Counted from the stretch's first letter, positions 1-13,330 are shown. The stretch: DNA of 64,000 bases from Actinoplanes sp. N902-109 (GCF_000389965.1 NC_021191.1:8805501-8869500); one strand, 5' to 3'. Program-made: numbers and translations. The notes: generated from the letters alone by a model not told the origin.

Positions 1-29
1 ACGCCTACAAGGCGGTCGGCGGCCGGTAA
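1..29 (+). CDS. Possible 3' end of an upstream gene (partial)
   Basis: The third frame from the window edge reads a short C-terminal tail (AYKAVGGR) and stops with TAA at 27-29. A terminator-like hairpin follows at 54-84, which fits a gene ending here. The fragment is too short to identify, and other frames are open as well, so this is only a suggestion. Confidence 0.25.
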
Positions 30-53
30 ATTCTGTGGACAACCCGGTGGATT

Positions 54-84
54 GCCGCCTCGCCCGTCGCTCGGGCGGGGCGGC
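54..84 (+). terminator. Hairpin terminator upstream of cysS
   Basis: A 13-bp stem (54-66 pairing with 72-84, one G-T pair) closes a 5-base loop and is followed by an A/T-leaning stretch. It lies between the possible upstream gene end and the cysS promoter, so it probably insulates cysS. Confidence 0.6.
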
Positions 85-104
85 AATTCCGTTTTCCCGG
101 CCGG

Positions 105-110
105 TACCCT
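105..110 (+). promoter_or_regulatory. -10 box (TACCCT) of leaderless cysS
   Basis: TACCCT matches the actinobacterial TANNNT -10 pattern and ends exactly six bases before the GTG at 117. There is no Shine-Dalgarno sequence. This is the typical geometry of a leaderless mRNA and supports the chosen cysS start. Confidence 0.55.
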
Positions 111-116
111 TGTACG

Positions 117-1531
<1,415 letters not shown>

Positions 1532-1532
<1 letters not shown>

Positions 1533-2647
1533 TGCCGGGCAACTCAAAGAACGCGAGCAAGCGCACCACCGCCAAGAAGGGCGCGTCCTTCGGCTCCGGC
1601 GGCAAGAACAAGCAGGGGCTCAAGGGCCGGGGCCGCACCCTGCCCGCCGACGAACGCCCCTGGCACAAGGGCTACTCGGGCACCGAGAAGCTCCCCGAGA
1701 AGACCGCACGCAAGCAGGACAAGGAACGCCGCGCCGCGGCCGCCGAGGGGCGCGCCCCCAAGGTCGGCGTCCCGGGCAGCAAGGACACCACCTGGGGCCG
1801 TGGCGGCGGGCGCGCAACCGGCCGACCGGCCCAGCAGCGTGGCAGCCGGATGCAGAGCCGGGGCCCGCGCATCGCTCCCGGCCGCCGTTCCAACCCCACC
1901 AAGGAAGGCCCCGAGCTGCTGCTCGGCCGCAACCCGGTGGTGGAGGCGCTGCGTGCGCTCGTCCCGGCGACCGCGCTGTACGTCGCCCACGGCATCGACG
2001 TCGACGACCGGGTCACCGAGATCGTGCGCACAGCGGGTGACCGCGGCATCCCGGTGCTGGAGATCAGCCGGCTGGAGCTCGACCGGATGACCGGCGGCGT
2101 GCTGCACCAGGGCATCGGCCTGCAGGTGCCGCCGTTCGCCTACGAGAACTTCGACGACCTGGTCGCCGCGGCGCTGGAGCAGACCGCGCCGCTGCTGGTC
2201 GCGCTGGACGGCGTCACCGACCCGCGCAACCTGGGCGCGGTGATCCGCTCGGTGGCCGCGTTCGGCGCCCACGGCGTGTTCATGACCGAACGCCGGGCCG
2301 CCGGCATCACCGCCACCGCCTGGCGCACCAGCGCGGGCGCGGCGGCCCGGGTCCCGGTCGCCCAGGTGGTCAACCTGACCCGCGCGATCAAGACGGCGCA
2401 GCAGGCCGGCTTCACCGCGATCGGCCTGGACGCCGATGGCGAGACCGACCTCTACCAGCTCGAAGCCGCGGTGGGCCCGCTGCTCGTGGTGGTCGGCTCG
2501 GAGGGCCGTGGCCTGTCCCGCCTCGTCGGCGAGACCTGCGACCTGCGGGTCAGTATCCCGATGGCCTCGACGGTGGAGTCGCTCAACGCCAGCGTCGCCG
2601 CCGCGGTCACCCTGGCCGAGGTCAGCCGCCGCCGCACCTACGGCTGA
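1532..2647 (+). CDS. rlmB: 23S rRNA (guanosine-2'-O-)-methyltransferase RlmB family
   Basis: This SpoU-family trefoil-knot methyltransferase (371 aa) probably methylates the conserved G2251-type position of 23S rRNA using S-adenosylmethionine. The first 120 residues or so are a Lys/Arg/Gly-rich basic extension typical of actinobacterial members. The substrate-binding SpoU_sub_bind region follows, then the knot with LDGVTDPRNLGAVIRS, VVGSEGRGLSRL and IPMASTVESLNASVA. The ATG overlaps the cysS stop by one base. Cotranscription of cysS and rlmB is common in bacteria and ties the enzyme to translation. Confidence 0.9.
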
Positions 2648-2686
2648 GCAGCAGGTCATCGCCGGTCCCTAGTAACGTGACCGGTC

Positions 2687-5461
2687 ATGCTCGGTGTTGC
2701 CCTGGGTACGTCCCACACGGTTGCGGTGCTGCGCCGGCCCGACGGGCGGACGCAGCAGCTGATCTTCGACGGCCGCCCGGTGCTGCCGTCCGCGGTGTAC
2801 CTGGACACCACCGGGCGGCTGCACGTGGGCCGGGATGCGGTGCGGCTCGGCTATGCGGAACCGGACCGCCTCGAACTCCATCCGCTGCGCCACCTCGACG
2901 CGGCGTCCGTCCGGCTGGGCGGCACCGACGTCGAGGTGCCGGATCTGCTGGCGGCGCTGCTGCGGGCGGTGGCACGGGAGGTCGGTGAGCTGCCACCGGC
3001 GGTGCTCACCCACCCGGTGAGCTGGTCCCAGCGACAGCGTGCGGTCGTGGCAACGGCGCTGGCCCGGGCCGGTTTCCCGGACAGCACCCGGATGGTGCCG
3101 GAGCCGGTCGCGGCAGCCCGGTATCTCACCGAGGTGCTGCAGCGTCCGGTGCCGGTGGGCGCTGCCGTGGGCGTGCTCGACGCCGGTGGCGGAACGCTGG
3201 ACGTCGCCGTCGTGCGGCACACCGCCGAGGGCCGTTTCGAGGTCGTCGCGGCGGGCACGGCAACCGGCGCCGGTGGTGCGGATCTCGACGCCGCGCTCGT
3301 CGATCACCTCGGCGCCAAGCTGGGGCTCGAACACCCGGCTGCCTGGGCAGCGCTGACCGCGCCGGTCACCCTCGCGCAGGTACGGGCCCAGCGGCGGTTC
3401 CAGGACGACGTGCGCGAGGCCAAGGAGATGCTTTCCCGTACGCCGGAAGCCCCCGTCCTGGCCCCCGGTGTGGAGGACGCCGTCGCCCTGACCCGCGCGG
3501 AGCTGGAGACAATTGCCACCCCGTTGCTGCAGCGCGGGGTGAGCGAGGCCGAGACGGTCATCAAGGCGGCCGGCTTGACCCCGGGCGACCTGGCCGGGCT
3601 GTTCCTGGTCGGCGGGGCGGCGCGGCTGCCGTTGGTGGCGCAACTGCTGCACAGCGGGCTGGGCGTGGCGCCCACGGTGGTGGACCAGCCGGAACTCCCG
3701 GTCGCCGAGGGTGCGATCCTCGCCGCCACCGAGACAGCCGAGGAGCAGCCGACGCAGAGCGCGCCCGCACCGCCGACAAAGCCAACGCCCGCACAGCCAA
3801 CTCAGCCAACGCCCGCGCAGCCGGAACAGCCGACGCGGACAGTGCCCGCACAGCCGGTGTCCGTCGAGCCCACCGCCGACACGGTGGCGCCGGGTGAGCC
3901 GCCGACCGAGCCGATCAAGCCGAGCCGGCCGCCCGCCGCCGGGACGCCGCAGCAGCCCTATCCCGAGGCGGTCGATCCCTGGGCCACCGGGGAGGCGGCA
4001 GCGCTGGCCGAGACGCACGGCGGCGTACCCTTCGGGCTTCCCGGAGCTCCCGCCGAGCCGTACCTCGGGTTGCGCGGTGCCGGGAGTGAGCCGCTGCGGC
4101 CGTACCGGGGCAGGATGTTCCTGCTGGTCGCCGCCGCGACCGTGGTCCTGCTCGGGATCGTCGCGGGGTTGTACTTCTGGTTCCGGCCGGATGATCGCGC
4201 GATTGCCTTCCGGCCGCTGAGCCAGCCGGTGCGCGTCGCTCCGGTCGCGCCGGTGGGCACCGGGTTCTCGGCTGCGGCGCTGCGGGGCGGGCGGGCCTAC
4301 TTCGCCGGCGCGGACGACAACGGGCAGTTGGGGGTGGTCGCGGCCGCGACCGGCAGCGGCACGGTCGCCTGGCGCAGCACCGATGCCGGCACGGCCGAGC
4401 GCTGGGAGTCCTTCTTCACCGTGCCGCACGCCGTGGTGGCGATCACCGGCACGGACTCCACCACCAGCGAGCGGCGGATGGTGCTGCTGGACCCCGCGTC
4501 GGGGCGGCGGATGTGGGAGCGCCGGGTCGCCTCCGACGACAGCCTGTTGTTCGTCGGGGACACCGTCGTGCTGGTCGATCGCACCGAGAAGAGGCTCGTC
4601 GGACTCCAGGTCCGCGGGCAGGGCAAGGCCGCGTGGGAGCTCAGGAACCCGCAGACCGAGTACGGCCTGAGCACCACCAAGGTCGTCGCCGTGACCACGG
4701 TCGACGACTTCGCCGGGGCAGCCACCCCGGACGGGGTCGCCATCGCCGGGGCAGCGGACAGCGACGGCCGCATCGTGCAGATCGGTGCCGACCGGTCGGC
4801 CCGGGTGATCGAGGCCGCGTCGGGCAAGGTCGTCGCCGGTCCGCGGCCGAACATCGCCGAACCGGACGACGAGGTGATCGCGCACAACGGGCGGCTGATC
4901 GTGGCCGAGGCCGGGGACGCGCACCGGGTGCTGGCGTTCGACCTGGACCGGATCGGCGAGCCGCGGGTGCTGTTCACCCCGCCGGGCACCAGCGTCCGGT
5001 TCACCGGGCTGACCGGGTGCGGGGCCGACCGGGTGTGCGCGGTCGCCGAGACGGGTTTCGACGCGAAGACGGCGCAGGTCGTGGCGATCGACACGGCGAA
5101 GGGCGGGGAGGCGTGGCACCGCGCTGCCGCCCAGGCCGAGACCCTGGTGCCGGTGGGCCGGGCGGTGCTGGCCACCCAGGGCACGTCACCGGCTCAGCTG
5201 ATGCTGCTGGATGGCAAGGGTGCGGCGGTGTGGACCCGCACCGGGGTCGCCGGGCGCATCGATGCCGGCAACCTGCTGCTGTTCTCCAAGGCGCTGACCA
5301 CCTCGCCCGACGACCCGGCCCTGACCGGCGAGCACCTCGGCGACGACCCGGTGCCGCTGGGGGCGCTGTCCGGCGTACGGTCGGCGACCTGTGTCTGGGA
5401 CAGCAGCAACCTGGCCTGCGTGGGCGACCAGGATTACCAGCTGCAGACCTTCGCCGGATAG
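2687..5461 (+). CDS. Hsp70-like actin-fold ATPase fused to a membrane-anchored beta-propeller
   Basis: The 924-residue protein has an N-terminal Hsp70/DnaK-type nucleotide-binding domain (about 1-345). It shows the phosphate-1 loop GTSHT, phosphate-2 VLDAGGGTLDVAVV and the adenosine motif FLVGGAARLP. No DnaK substrate-binding domain follows. Instead there is a Pro/Thr/Gln-rich linker (about 350-460), one transmembrane helix (about 480-502) and a roughly 420-residue PQQ-like beta-propeller that would lie outside the cell. The architecture suggests a transmembrane sensor or chaperone-like protein coupling cytoplasmic ATPase state to an extracytoplasmic ligand; that is inference. A TAACGT -10-like box lies eight bases before the ATG. 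A strong terminator follows. Confidence 0.75.
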   Translation: MLGVALGTSHTVAVLRRPDGRTQQLIFDGRPVLPSAVYLDTTGRLHVGRDAVRLGYAEPDRLELHPLRHLDAASVRLGGTDVEVPDLLAALLRAVAREVGELPPAVLTHPVSWSQRQRAVVATALARAGFPDSTRMVPEPVAAARYLTEVLQRPVPVGAAVGVLDAGGGTLDVAVVRHTAEGRFEVVAAGTATGAGGADLDAALVDHLGAKLGLEHPAAWAALTAPVTLAQVRAQRRFQDDVREAKEMLSRTPEAPVLAPGVEDAVALTRAELETIATPLLQRGVSEAETVIKAAGLTPGDLAGLFLVGGAARLPLVAQLLHSGLGVAPTVVDQPELPVAEGAILAATETAEEQPTQSAPAPPTKPTPAQPTQPTPAQPEQPTRTVPAQPVSVEPTADTVAPGEPPTEPIKPSRPPAAGTPQQPYPEAVDPWATGEAAALAETHGGVPFGLPGAPAEPYLGLRGAGSEPLRPYRGRMFLLVAAATVVLLGIVAGLYFWFRPDDRAIAFRPLSQPVRVAPVAPVGTGFSAAALRGGRAYFAGADDNGQLGVVAAATGSGTVAWRSTDAGTAERWESFFTVPHAVVAITGTDSTTSERRMVLLDPASGRRMWERRVASDDSLLFVGDTVVLVDRTEKRLVGLQVRGQGKAAWELRNPQTEYGLSTTKVVAVTTVDDFAGAATPDGVAIAGAADSDGRIVQIGADRSARVIEAASGKVVAGPRPNIAEPDDEVIAHNGRLIVAEAGDAHRVLAFDLDRIGEPRVLFTPPGTSVRFTGLTGCGADRVCAVAETGFDAKTAQVVAIDTAKGGEAWHRAAAQAETLVPVGRAVLATQGTSPAQLMLLDGKGAAVWTRTGVAGRIDAGNLLLFSKALTTSPDDPALTGEHLGDDPVPLGALSGVRSATCVWDSSNLACVGDQDYQLQTFAG

Positions 5462-5497
5462 CGAAGCGGCCCTCCCCGGAAAGGGAGGGCCGCTTCG
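5462..5497. terminator. Bidirectional terminator between convergent genes
   Basis: A perfect 15-bp stem (5462-5476 with 5483-5497) closes a six-base loop. It sits in the 46 bp between the convergent Hsp70-like and ABC ATPase genes and can act on both strands. Confidence 0.85.
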
Positions 5498-5507
5498 GTG
5501 GAACAGC

Positions 5508-6593
<1,086 letters not shown>

Positions 6594-6765
6594 GAACGAG
6601 CTACTTCCTTTCCACCGGCAGGAACGTGCCGGACGATCCGAGTGGGAGGAACCGCGTGCGGAAAACCACACGCCCCGCCACCGTAAATCTTTTTCCATGT
6701 TCTGCCAAGGTCAGGATCTTGGGGTTACCATTTCGTCCCGCTCCGAGGTCACCCGGTATGCTGGA

Positions 6766-6805
6766 CGCGCGCCCCGGTAGCTCAGCGCGCGCCCCTGTAG
6801 CTCAG
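6766..6805 (+). repeat. 20-bp tandem duplication covering the 5' end of tRNA-Thr
   Basis: Bases 6766-6785 and 6786-6805 are the same 20-mer with one mismatch. The second copy contains the first 15 bases of the tRNA (acceptor strand and start of the D stem). The first copy is therefore an extra tRNA 5' fragment in the leader of the precursor. Confidence 0.85.
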
Positions 6806-6864
6806 TTGGCCAGAGCACCTGTCTTGTAAACAGGATGTCGTCGGTTCGATTCCGACCGGGGGCT
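6791..6864 (+). tRNA. tRNA-Thr (anticodon UGU)
   Basis: A complete cloverleaf of 74 bases can be folded. The acceptor stem is 7 bp with one G-T pair, the D arm is GCTC/GAGC, the anticodon stem CCTGT/ACAGG carries loop CTTGTAA, and the T arm is GTCGG/CCGAC. Anticodon TGT at positions 34-36 reads ACA (Thr). The CCA end is not encoded. The convergent methyltransferase gene ends two bases downstream. Confidence 0.95.
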
Positions 6865-6865
6865 C

Positions 6866-7579
6866 TCACTCCAGCACCAGCAGGTCGAGCGAATCGACCA
6901 CTGGCTCCGCCGACGTCTCCGCGCGCAGCCGCGCCAGCCCCTCGGCAAACTCCGCATCGGTGATCAGCTGCAGCGGGGTGTGGGCCGCGCGCCGCAACCG
7001 CTCCGCCGCCACCCGCGCCGATGGTGCGGTGACCTGCGGCACCGACTCGACCCGGTGCGCGGTGAAGCCGTCGAAAGCCGTCACGATCTCCTCGATGCTC
7101 GGATAGGTGTCGAGCACCCGGACCGCCGAGGGCCACCAGCGGAACAGGCTGACGCCGTCCGGCCGACCGGCGAACACCGAGCGGATCAGCACCTTCCCGC
7201 CCGGCCGCAGCACCCGGCGTAGCTCCCGACCGGCCGCGCGCAGGTCCGGCACGTGGTGGATCACCGTCGACAGCCACACCGCGTCGGCCGAGCCGGCGGC
7301 GAGCGGGAGATGCCCGGCGTCCCCGGCGACCAGCGGCCGGAAGGCTGCCCGGTTGCGCATGGCGGCCGACGGCTCGACCGCGACGACCCGCAGGGCGGGG
7401 AACCAGCCCGTGAAGGCCCGCGACCACATGCCGGTGCCGGCGCCCAGGTCGACAAGGGTGCCGGTCCGCGGCAGGTGCCGGGCGGCAGCGGCACGCCACT
7501 CGGTCAATGCGTCGGCGGGCAGATGGCGGGTCGCGGCGAACGCAGCCGCGTCGGTCTCGTCGTATGCGATGCGAGCCAT
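6866..7579 (-). CDS. SAM-dependent class I methyltransferase, substrate unknown
   Basis: This 237-residue protein has a Methyltransf_11/25-type fold. Motif I VDLGAGTGMW is near residue 43, an acidic residue ends strand 2 (VVAVEPS), and WLSTVIHHVPD and LRRVLRPGGKVLIRS form the later motifs. The C-terminal 90 residues carry no recognisable motif. The ATG at 7579 is supported by a TAATCT box five bases upstream. Its start is only 20 bp from the divergent GNAT gene, so the two promoters overlap. The substrate cannot be told from sequence. Confidence 0.8.
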   Translation of the reverse strand: MARIAYDETDAAAFAATRHLPADALTEWRAAAARHLPRTGTLVDLGAGTGMWSRAFTGWFPALRVVAVEPSAAMRNRAAFRPLVAGDAGHLPLAAGSADAVWLSTVIHHVPDLRAAGRELRRVLRPGGKVLIRSVFAGRPDGVSLFRWWPSAVRVLDTYPSIEEIVTAFDGFTAHRVESVPQVTAPSARVAAERLRRAAHTPLQLITDAEFAEGLARLRAETSAEPVVDSLDLLVLE

Positions 7580-7599
7580 GCCGCAGATTATCGTGAGGT

Positions 7600-8010
7600 A
7601 TGCGCATCGAGCGGATCGTGGACGTTGCGGCCGTACAGGAAGCTGCTGATCTCTTCGACGGCCCGCCGCGGGCGGACGCCACCGCGAAGTTTCTCGCCCA
7701 CCCCGGCCACCACCTGCTCCTGGCCTATGACGGCGACCGGCCGGTCGGCATGGTGACCGGCGTCGAGATGACACATCCCGACAAGGGCACCGAGATGTTC
7801 CTGTACGAGCTCGGGGTGGCGCCGCACGCCCGGCTCAAGGGGGTCGGCAGCGCCCTCGTCGAAGCGCTCGCCGTCGTCGCCCGCGAGCGGGGCTGCTACG
7901 GCATGTGGGTCGGCACCGAGCACGACAACGAGGCCGCCCAGCGGACCTACCGCCGGGCCGGCGCCACCGAGGAGGAGCGTTTCCTGCTGCTCAACTGGGA
8001 TCTGGCCTGA
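7600..8010 (+). CDS. GNAT-family N-acetyltransferase (AAC(3)-I-like)
   Basis: This 136-residue acetyl-CoA-dependent transferase has the GNAT core FLYELGVAP-HARLKGVGSALVEAL, where the basic/Gly loop is the acetyl-CoA pyrophosphate-binding motif A. AAQRTYRRAGA follows as motif B. The overall pattern resembles the aminoglycoside 3-N-acetyltransferase I group, but many relatives of that group act on other amines, so resistance should not be assumed. A TATCGT box lies five bases before the ATG. The 3' end overlaps the convergent gene by 20 bp. Confidence 0.8.
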   Translation: MRIERIVDVAAVQEAADLFDGPPRADATAKFLAHPGHHLLLAYDGDRPVGMVTGVEMTHPDKGTEMFLYELGVAPHARLKGVGSALVEALAVVARERGCYGMWVGTEHDNEAAQRTYRRAGATEEERFLLLNWDLA

Positions 8011-8470
8011 CCCGGTCGGACGGCGGCCAGACATAGGGCAGGTCGGCCGGGATGGTGCCGAAGACCGGCCCGTAGAACGCCGGGTCCTTGCGCAGCAGCG
8101 CCGAGCGGTGGCTCAGGTGCAGCGCCTCGTCGCCCAGCCACGGCGGCACCTCGTCCGACGCGGCCAGATCCTCCTGGGTGCGGATGACCGTGAGGTTGCG
8201 GGCCGCGGCCACGTCGGCGAGCAGCGTCGCGGCGGTGGTGTCGGCCCGGCCGGTCGCCGTCCAGACCCCGGCCATGTCGAGGCCGTAGCGCACGAGCGCC
8301 TCCTCGTAACCGATCCACATCTTCACGGCGGGGTGGTGCCGCCAGCCGTACCCGGGCTGCACCAGACCGCGCAGCACCTGGACGGTCTCGACCCGCTGCT
8401 TGCCCAGCCTCTTCTGGTCCAGCACCTTCGCGCTCGCGACGAAGTCCGGGTAAGGAAGAAAAGTCTGCAC
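7991..8470 (-). CDS. MSMEG_6728 / Pyr_excise family protein (pyrimidine-dimer glycosylase-like)
   Basis: The 159-residue protein begins MQTFLPYPDF and continues with SAKVLDQKRLGKQRVETVQVLRGL and GWRHHPAVKMWIGYEEAL. These are hallmarks of an actinobacterial family that annotators place near the T4 endonuclease V (pyrimidine-dimer DNA glycosylase) fold. Activity is not proven for most members. The start is a GTG chosen because the family N-terminus begins there. It is divergent from the RCK gene (24 bp apart) and convergent with GNAT, overlapping its 3' end by 20 bp. Confidence 0.7.
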   Translation of the reverse strand: MQTFLPYPDFVASAKVLDQKRLGKQRVETVQVLRGLVQPGYGWRHHPAVKMWIGYEEALVRYGLDMAGVWTATGRADTTAATLLADVAAARNLTVIRTQEDLAASDEVPPWLGDEALHLSHRSALLRKDPAFYGPVFGTIPADLPYVWPPSDRVRPDPS

Positions 8471-8482
8471 GACTCCATTAAC

Positions 8483-8488
8483 TACGAT
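8483..8488 (+). promoter_or_regulatory. -10 box (TACGAT) of a leaderless RCK gene
   Basis: TACGAT ends exactly six bases before the ATG at 8495 and no ribosome-binding site is present, so a leaderless transcript is likely. Confidence 0.5.
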
Positions 8489-8494
8489 GCGCCC

Positions 8495-10227
8495 ATGGCC
8501 GCCGATCACACCCCCGGAGGAAGCCGCCGATCCCTGGTGTCGCGGCTGCGGGAAACCCTGCCGGGCACCGGCGACGACCGCCCGCATCTCGTGGTCTGCG
8601 GCGCGGATGCGCTCGTCTACACGCTGGCCGAGGAACTGGCGGCCGGGCACCGGGTGCGGCTGACCGTGATCGTGCCCACCAAGCTGCGGCGCGACGTACC
8701 GGATCTGACCGCGCTGCGCGGGGTCCGGGTGATCCGGGCCGACCGGCTCGACGAGCGGGCGTTCCGCTCGGCCGGGCTCGCCGGGGCCACCGCGCTGGCC
8801 CTGGTCAACCCGGACGACGTGGTCAACCTGCACGCGGCGCTGTGTGCCCAGGCCGTCGAGCCGGACCTGCGGCTGGTGATCCGGATGTTCAACACCGGCC
8901 TCGGCTCCGGCGTCCGCCGGCTGTTCGCCGACTGCGAGGTGCTCTCCGACGCCGCGATGGCCGCACCCGCGTTCGTCGCCGCGTCGCTGGGCGAGGTCGT
9001 GCCCACCCACGTGCGCCTGCCCGGCCGCACGGTGCACGTGGCCCGGCGCGAGGACGTGCGCCCGGACCGGGTCGTGTGCACGCTCACCGCGAGCGGCAAC
9101 GTGCTGCCCGAGGAGGAACCGGCCGCACCCGAGCCCGGCGATCTCGTGCTGGCCGAGGCAAGCGGCAAGTCGCTCGAACCGGCGAAGCGCCGCCGGCGCC
9201 CGCACGTGGCGGTCGGCCGGGCCCTGCGGGCCGCGCTCAGCCGCAAGCTGGGCATCGCCGTGCTGGTCACACTGGTGATCACCGCGGTGTCCGGCACGGT
9301 GCTGGCACTGTCGCTGGATTACCACGGCTTCTGGAAGTCGCTCTACGTCACGCTGCTGACCGTGGTCGGCTCGTCCGACGTCGAGGAGAACCGGGCCGGG
9401 CTCGCCCAGGCGGCCCAGCTGGTGCTGACCATCGCCGGGCTGGCGCTGCTGCCGCTGATCACCGCGGCCGTGGTCGAGGGCATGGTCAACGCCCGGCTGG
9501 CGCTCGCCGGTGGCCGCTTCACCGGCCGCCGGGAGAACCACGTGGTGCTCGTCGGGCTGGGCAACGTGGGCACCCGGGTGCTGCGCCAGCTCGACGATCT
9601 CGGCATCGACGTGGTGGCCGTCGACCGCAGCCGGGAGGCCCGCGGCGTACGGGTGGCCGAGCAGCTCGGCGTGCCGCTGATCATCGGCGACGCGGCCGCG
9701 GAGGGCACGCTGCGCCAGGCCTCGATCGCGACCAGCCAGGCGCTGGTGGTGGTCTCCACCGACGACGTGTCCAACCTGCAGGCCGCGCTGAACGCCCAGG
9801 AGGCCCGCCCCGACCTGCGGGTGGTGCTGCGGCTGTTCGACGACGACTTCGCCCGCCGGGTGCAGACCGCCTTCAACATCGGCATCTCCCGCAGCGTGTC
9901 CCGGCTGGTGGCACCGGCGTTCGCGGCGGCGATGCTGGAGCGGGACGTGATCGCCACGATCCCGGTCGACCGGCACGCGCTGTTGCTCGCCCGGGTCCGC
10001 GTGCTGGCCGGCTCTCCGCTCGACGGCGCCGCGCTGAGCCAGGCCTCGCGTGCGGCCAACGTACGGGTGATCGGCCTCGCCGTCGCCGGTCAGGACTGGA
10101 TCGACTGGGCCCCCGACCCGCGCCGGGTGCTGACCGTCGGCGACCGGGTGCTGGTGGTGGCCCGCCGGGCCGGCCTGCGCGCGCTGGTCGAGCAGGCCGA
10201 GCCCGTCGTCGTGGAGGAGGAGATCTC

Positions 10228-10231
<4 letters not shown>
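8495..10231 (+). CDS. Two-RCK membrane protein resembling a potassium channel/castor-like ion transporter
   Basis: The 578-residue protein has an N-terminal TrkA-N/RCK-like Rossmann domain (about 30-150). A charged linker follows, then a transmembrane helix (about 253-275), a short re-entrant-like segment, a second helix (about 305-330), a second TrkA-N domain (about 338-465; VVLVGLGNVGTRVLRQL) and a C-terminal TrkA-C-like domain. The layout is that of ligand-gated cation channels, but the selectivity-filter position reads TVVGSSD (289-295) instead of TVGYGD. Ion specificity is therefore doubtful. The order RCK - 2TM - RCK resembles Castor/Pollux-type channels. Its TAG stop shares CTAG with the convergent fumarase. 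Confidence 0.75.
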
Positions 10232-11895
<1,664 letters not shown>

Positions 11896-11953
11896 GACGG
11901 GCAAGCCTAGGCCAGCGCATGCCGCCGGTGCGAACCACCGGCCCGGGTTTCGG

Positions 11954-13276
11954 TCACCGCGCCGGTTTCGACCCGTACGGCAGGTACGCCATCTCCCGTC
12001 CGGACACCACGATCAGCCCGCCCGGGCCGGCCGCGAAGACCTTCGCGTCGGTGCGCGCCTGCACGAGCACACCCCCGGTGCGCGGGCTGAGGGCCACGAG
12101 GTTCTTCTGGTCGCCGACAATCGCCGCGTACGGGGTGAGCGCAGCCGACGCCCCCGCACTCAGCCCACGGCGCCACACCACCGAACCGCGCCCGAACGAC
12201 CGGGCACTCAGCGTCTTCTTGTCGGTGCTGCGGATCAGCGCGTACGAGTTGTTCACGGCCAGCACGCTCTGCCCCTCGTCGCCGCGCCACAGATTGCGGC
12301 CGTCGTGTGCGGCGATCAGTTCCGGTCTGCCGTACGGGTCGACCCCCAGCACCACATCCGAGCCGCCGGCCGGGTCCTTGTCCTGTTCGCAGTCCGAGCC
12401 GTCCCCGGCGGTGCGCAGGTTGAGCCCGTCGCGCTGCCACACCGGCTGCCCGCTCGGCGGGTCGTGCGCGATCACGTCGTAGTAGCAGGTGCCGTCGCGG
12501 GCTTCGCCGGTGACCGTGAGCACCCGGCTGCCGACCACGGCGACCCGTTGGTGCTCGCCGGGCGTACGGGTCTGCACCAGCCGCCCCTGCGCGGTGTCGA
12601 TGATCTGCACCTTGCCGTCGCCGGGCAACCCGATCAGGTCGGGCAGCGGCTGCGGACCGGCGGCGTGCCCGTCCATCCGGGCGGCGGCCAGCGGCTGGGT
12701 GTCGGGCAGGTCCGGGTTCGAGGCGTTGAGCACGAAGCCGAACCCGCTGGTGTCCACGCTCCACATCGGCTGGCTGCCGCGCGGCTCCCAGGCGCTGAGC
12801 CGGCACTCACCGGCCCTGGGGCAGCGCAGATCGAGGATCGCGTCGGCGTACGTCCACACCGCGACCGCCGCGTCGTCCTTGCGCCGGACCGCGCCGGTCG
12901 CCGGGTCGAGCACCTCGTAGCCCTTGGTCAGCAGCCGCCCGGTCACCACGACCGCGTCCTCGTCGCCGCCGGCCACCCCGGCCCAGTCGGCGTCGGACTT
13001 CCACAGTTTGACCCCGGCAGCGATCCCGTACGCCTCCACGGATGTGCGGTACTCGACCACCACGGCGCCGCCGGTGATCGTGATGCTGCGCGGTGATCCG
13101 CCGATCGAGGCCTGCCACCGGGCCACGCCCTCGGCGATCGGGTCGCTCTTGAGCACCCACGACCACACGGTGGGCCACGGGTTCCACACCCCGGTGGTGG
13201 CCAGCACGACCAGGGTGATGACACCTGCCAGTGCCCACCCCTTGGCCGTCGGACCCCCACCCGCCACGTCGGACAC
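11954..13276 (-). CDS. Membrane-anchored PQQ-like beta-propeller protein
   Basis: This 440-residue protein has one N-terminal transmembrane segment (about 13-33) with the rest predicted outside the cell. The repeated pattern of DPATGAVRRK, DTAQGRLVQTR, DPPSGQPVWQRDG and SPRTGGVLVQ indicates WD/PQQ-like propeller blades. PQQ ligands are not evident, so it is more likely a binding or assembly scaffold than a quinoprotein enzyme. It starts at GTG 13276. The lrp-type gene lies 54 bp upstream on the same strand. Function is unknown. Confidence 0.6.
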   Translation of the reverse strand: MSDVAGGGPTAKGWALAGVITLVVLATTGVWNPWPTVWSWVLKSDPIAEGVARWQASIGGSPRSITITGGAVVVEYRTSVEAYGIAAGVKLWKSDADWAGVAGGDEDAVVVTGRLLTKGYEVLDPATGAVRRKDDAAVAVWTYADAILDLRCPRAGECRLSAWEPRGSQPMWSVDTSGFGFVLNASNPDLPDTQPLAAARMDGHAAGPQPLPDLIGLPGDGKVQIIDTAQGRLVQTRTPGEHQRVAVVGSRVLTVTGEARDGTCYYDVIAHDPPSGQPVWQRDGLNLRTAGDGSDCEQDKDPAGGSDVVLGVDPYGRPELIAAHDGRNLWRGDEGQSVLAVNNSYALIRSTDKKTLSARSFGRGSVVWRRGLSAGASAALTPYAAIVGDQKNLVALSPRTGGVLVQARTDAKVFAAGPGGLIVVSGREMAYLPYGSKPAR

Positions 13277-13330
13277 CGTAACGAGATCATCACCGCGGGG
13301 GAATCAGCCCGATAAGCGCGTGTCGGCTGG

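Noticed and set aside
2669..5119. 816-codon minus-strand ORF opposite the Hsp70-like gene
   Set aside because: Translation is Arg/Gly/Pro-rich without any domain and mirrors the plus-strand gene, which has clear motifs.
7600..8010. Aminoglycoside resistance gene
   Set aside because: The GNAT fold resembles AAC(3)-I, but no substrate-specific residues can be verified and there is no resistance context.
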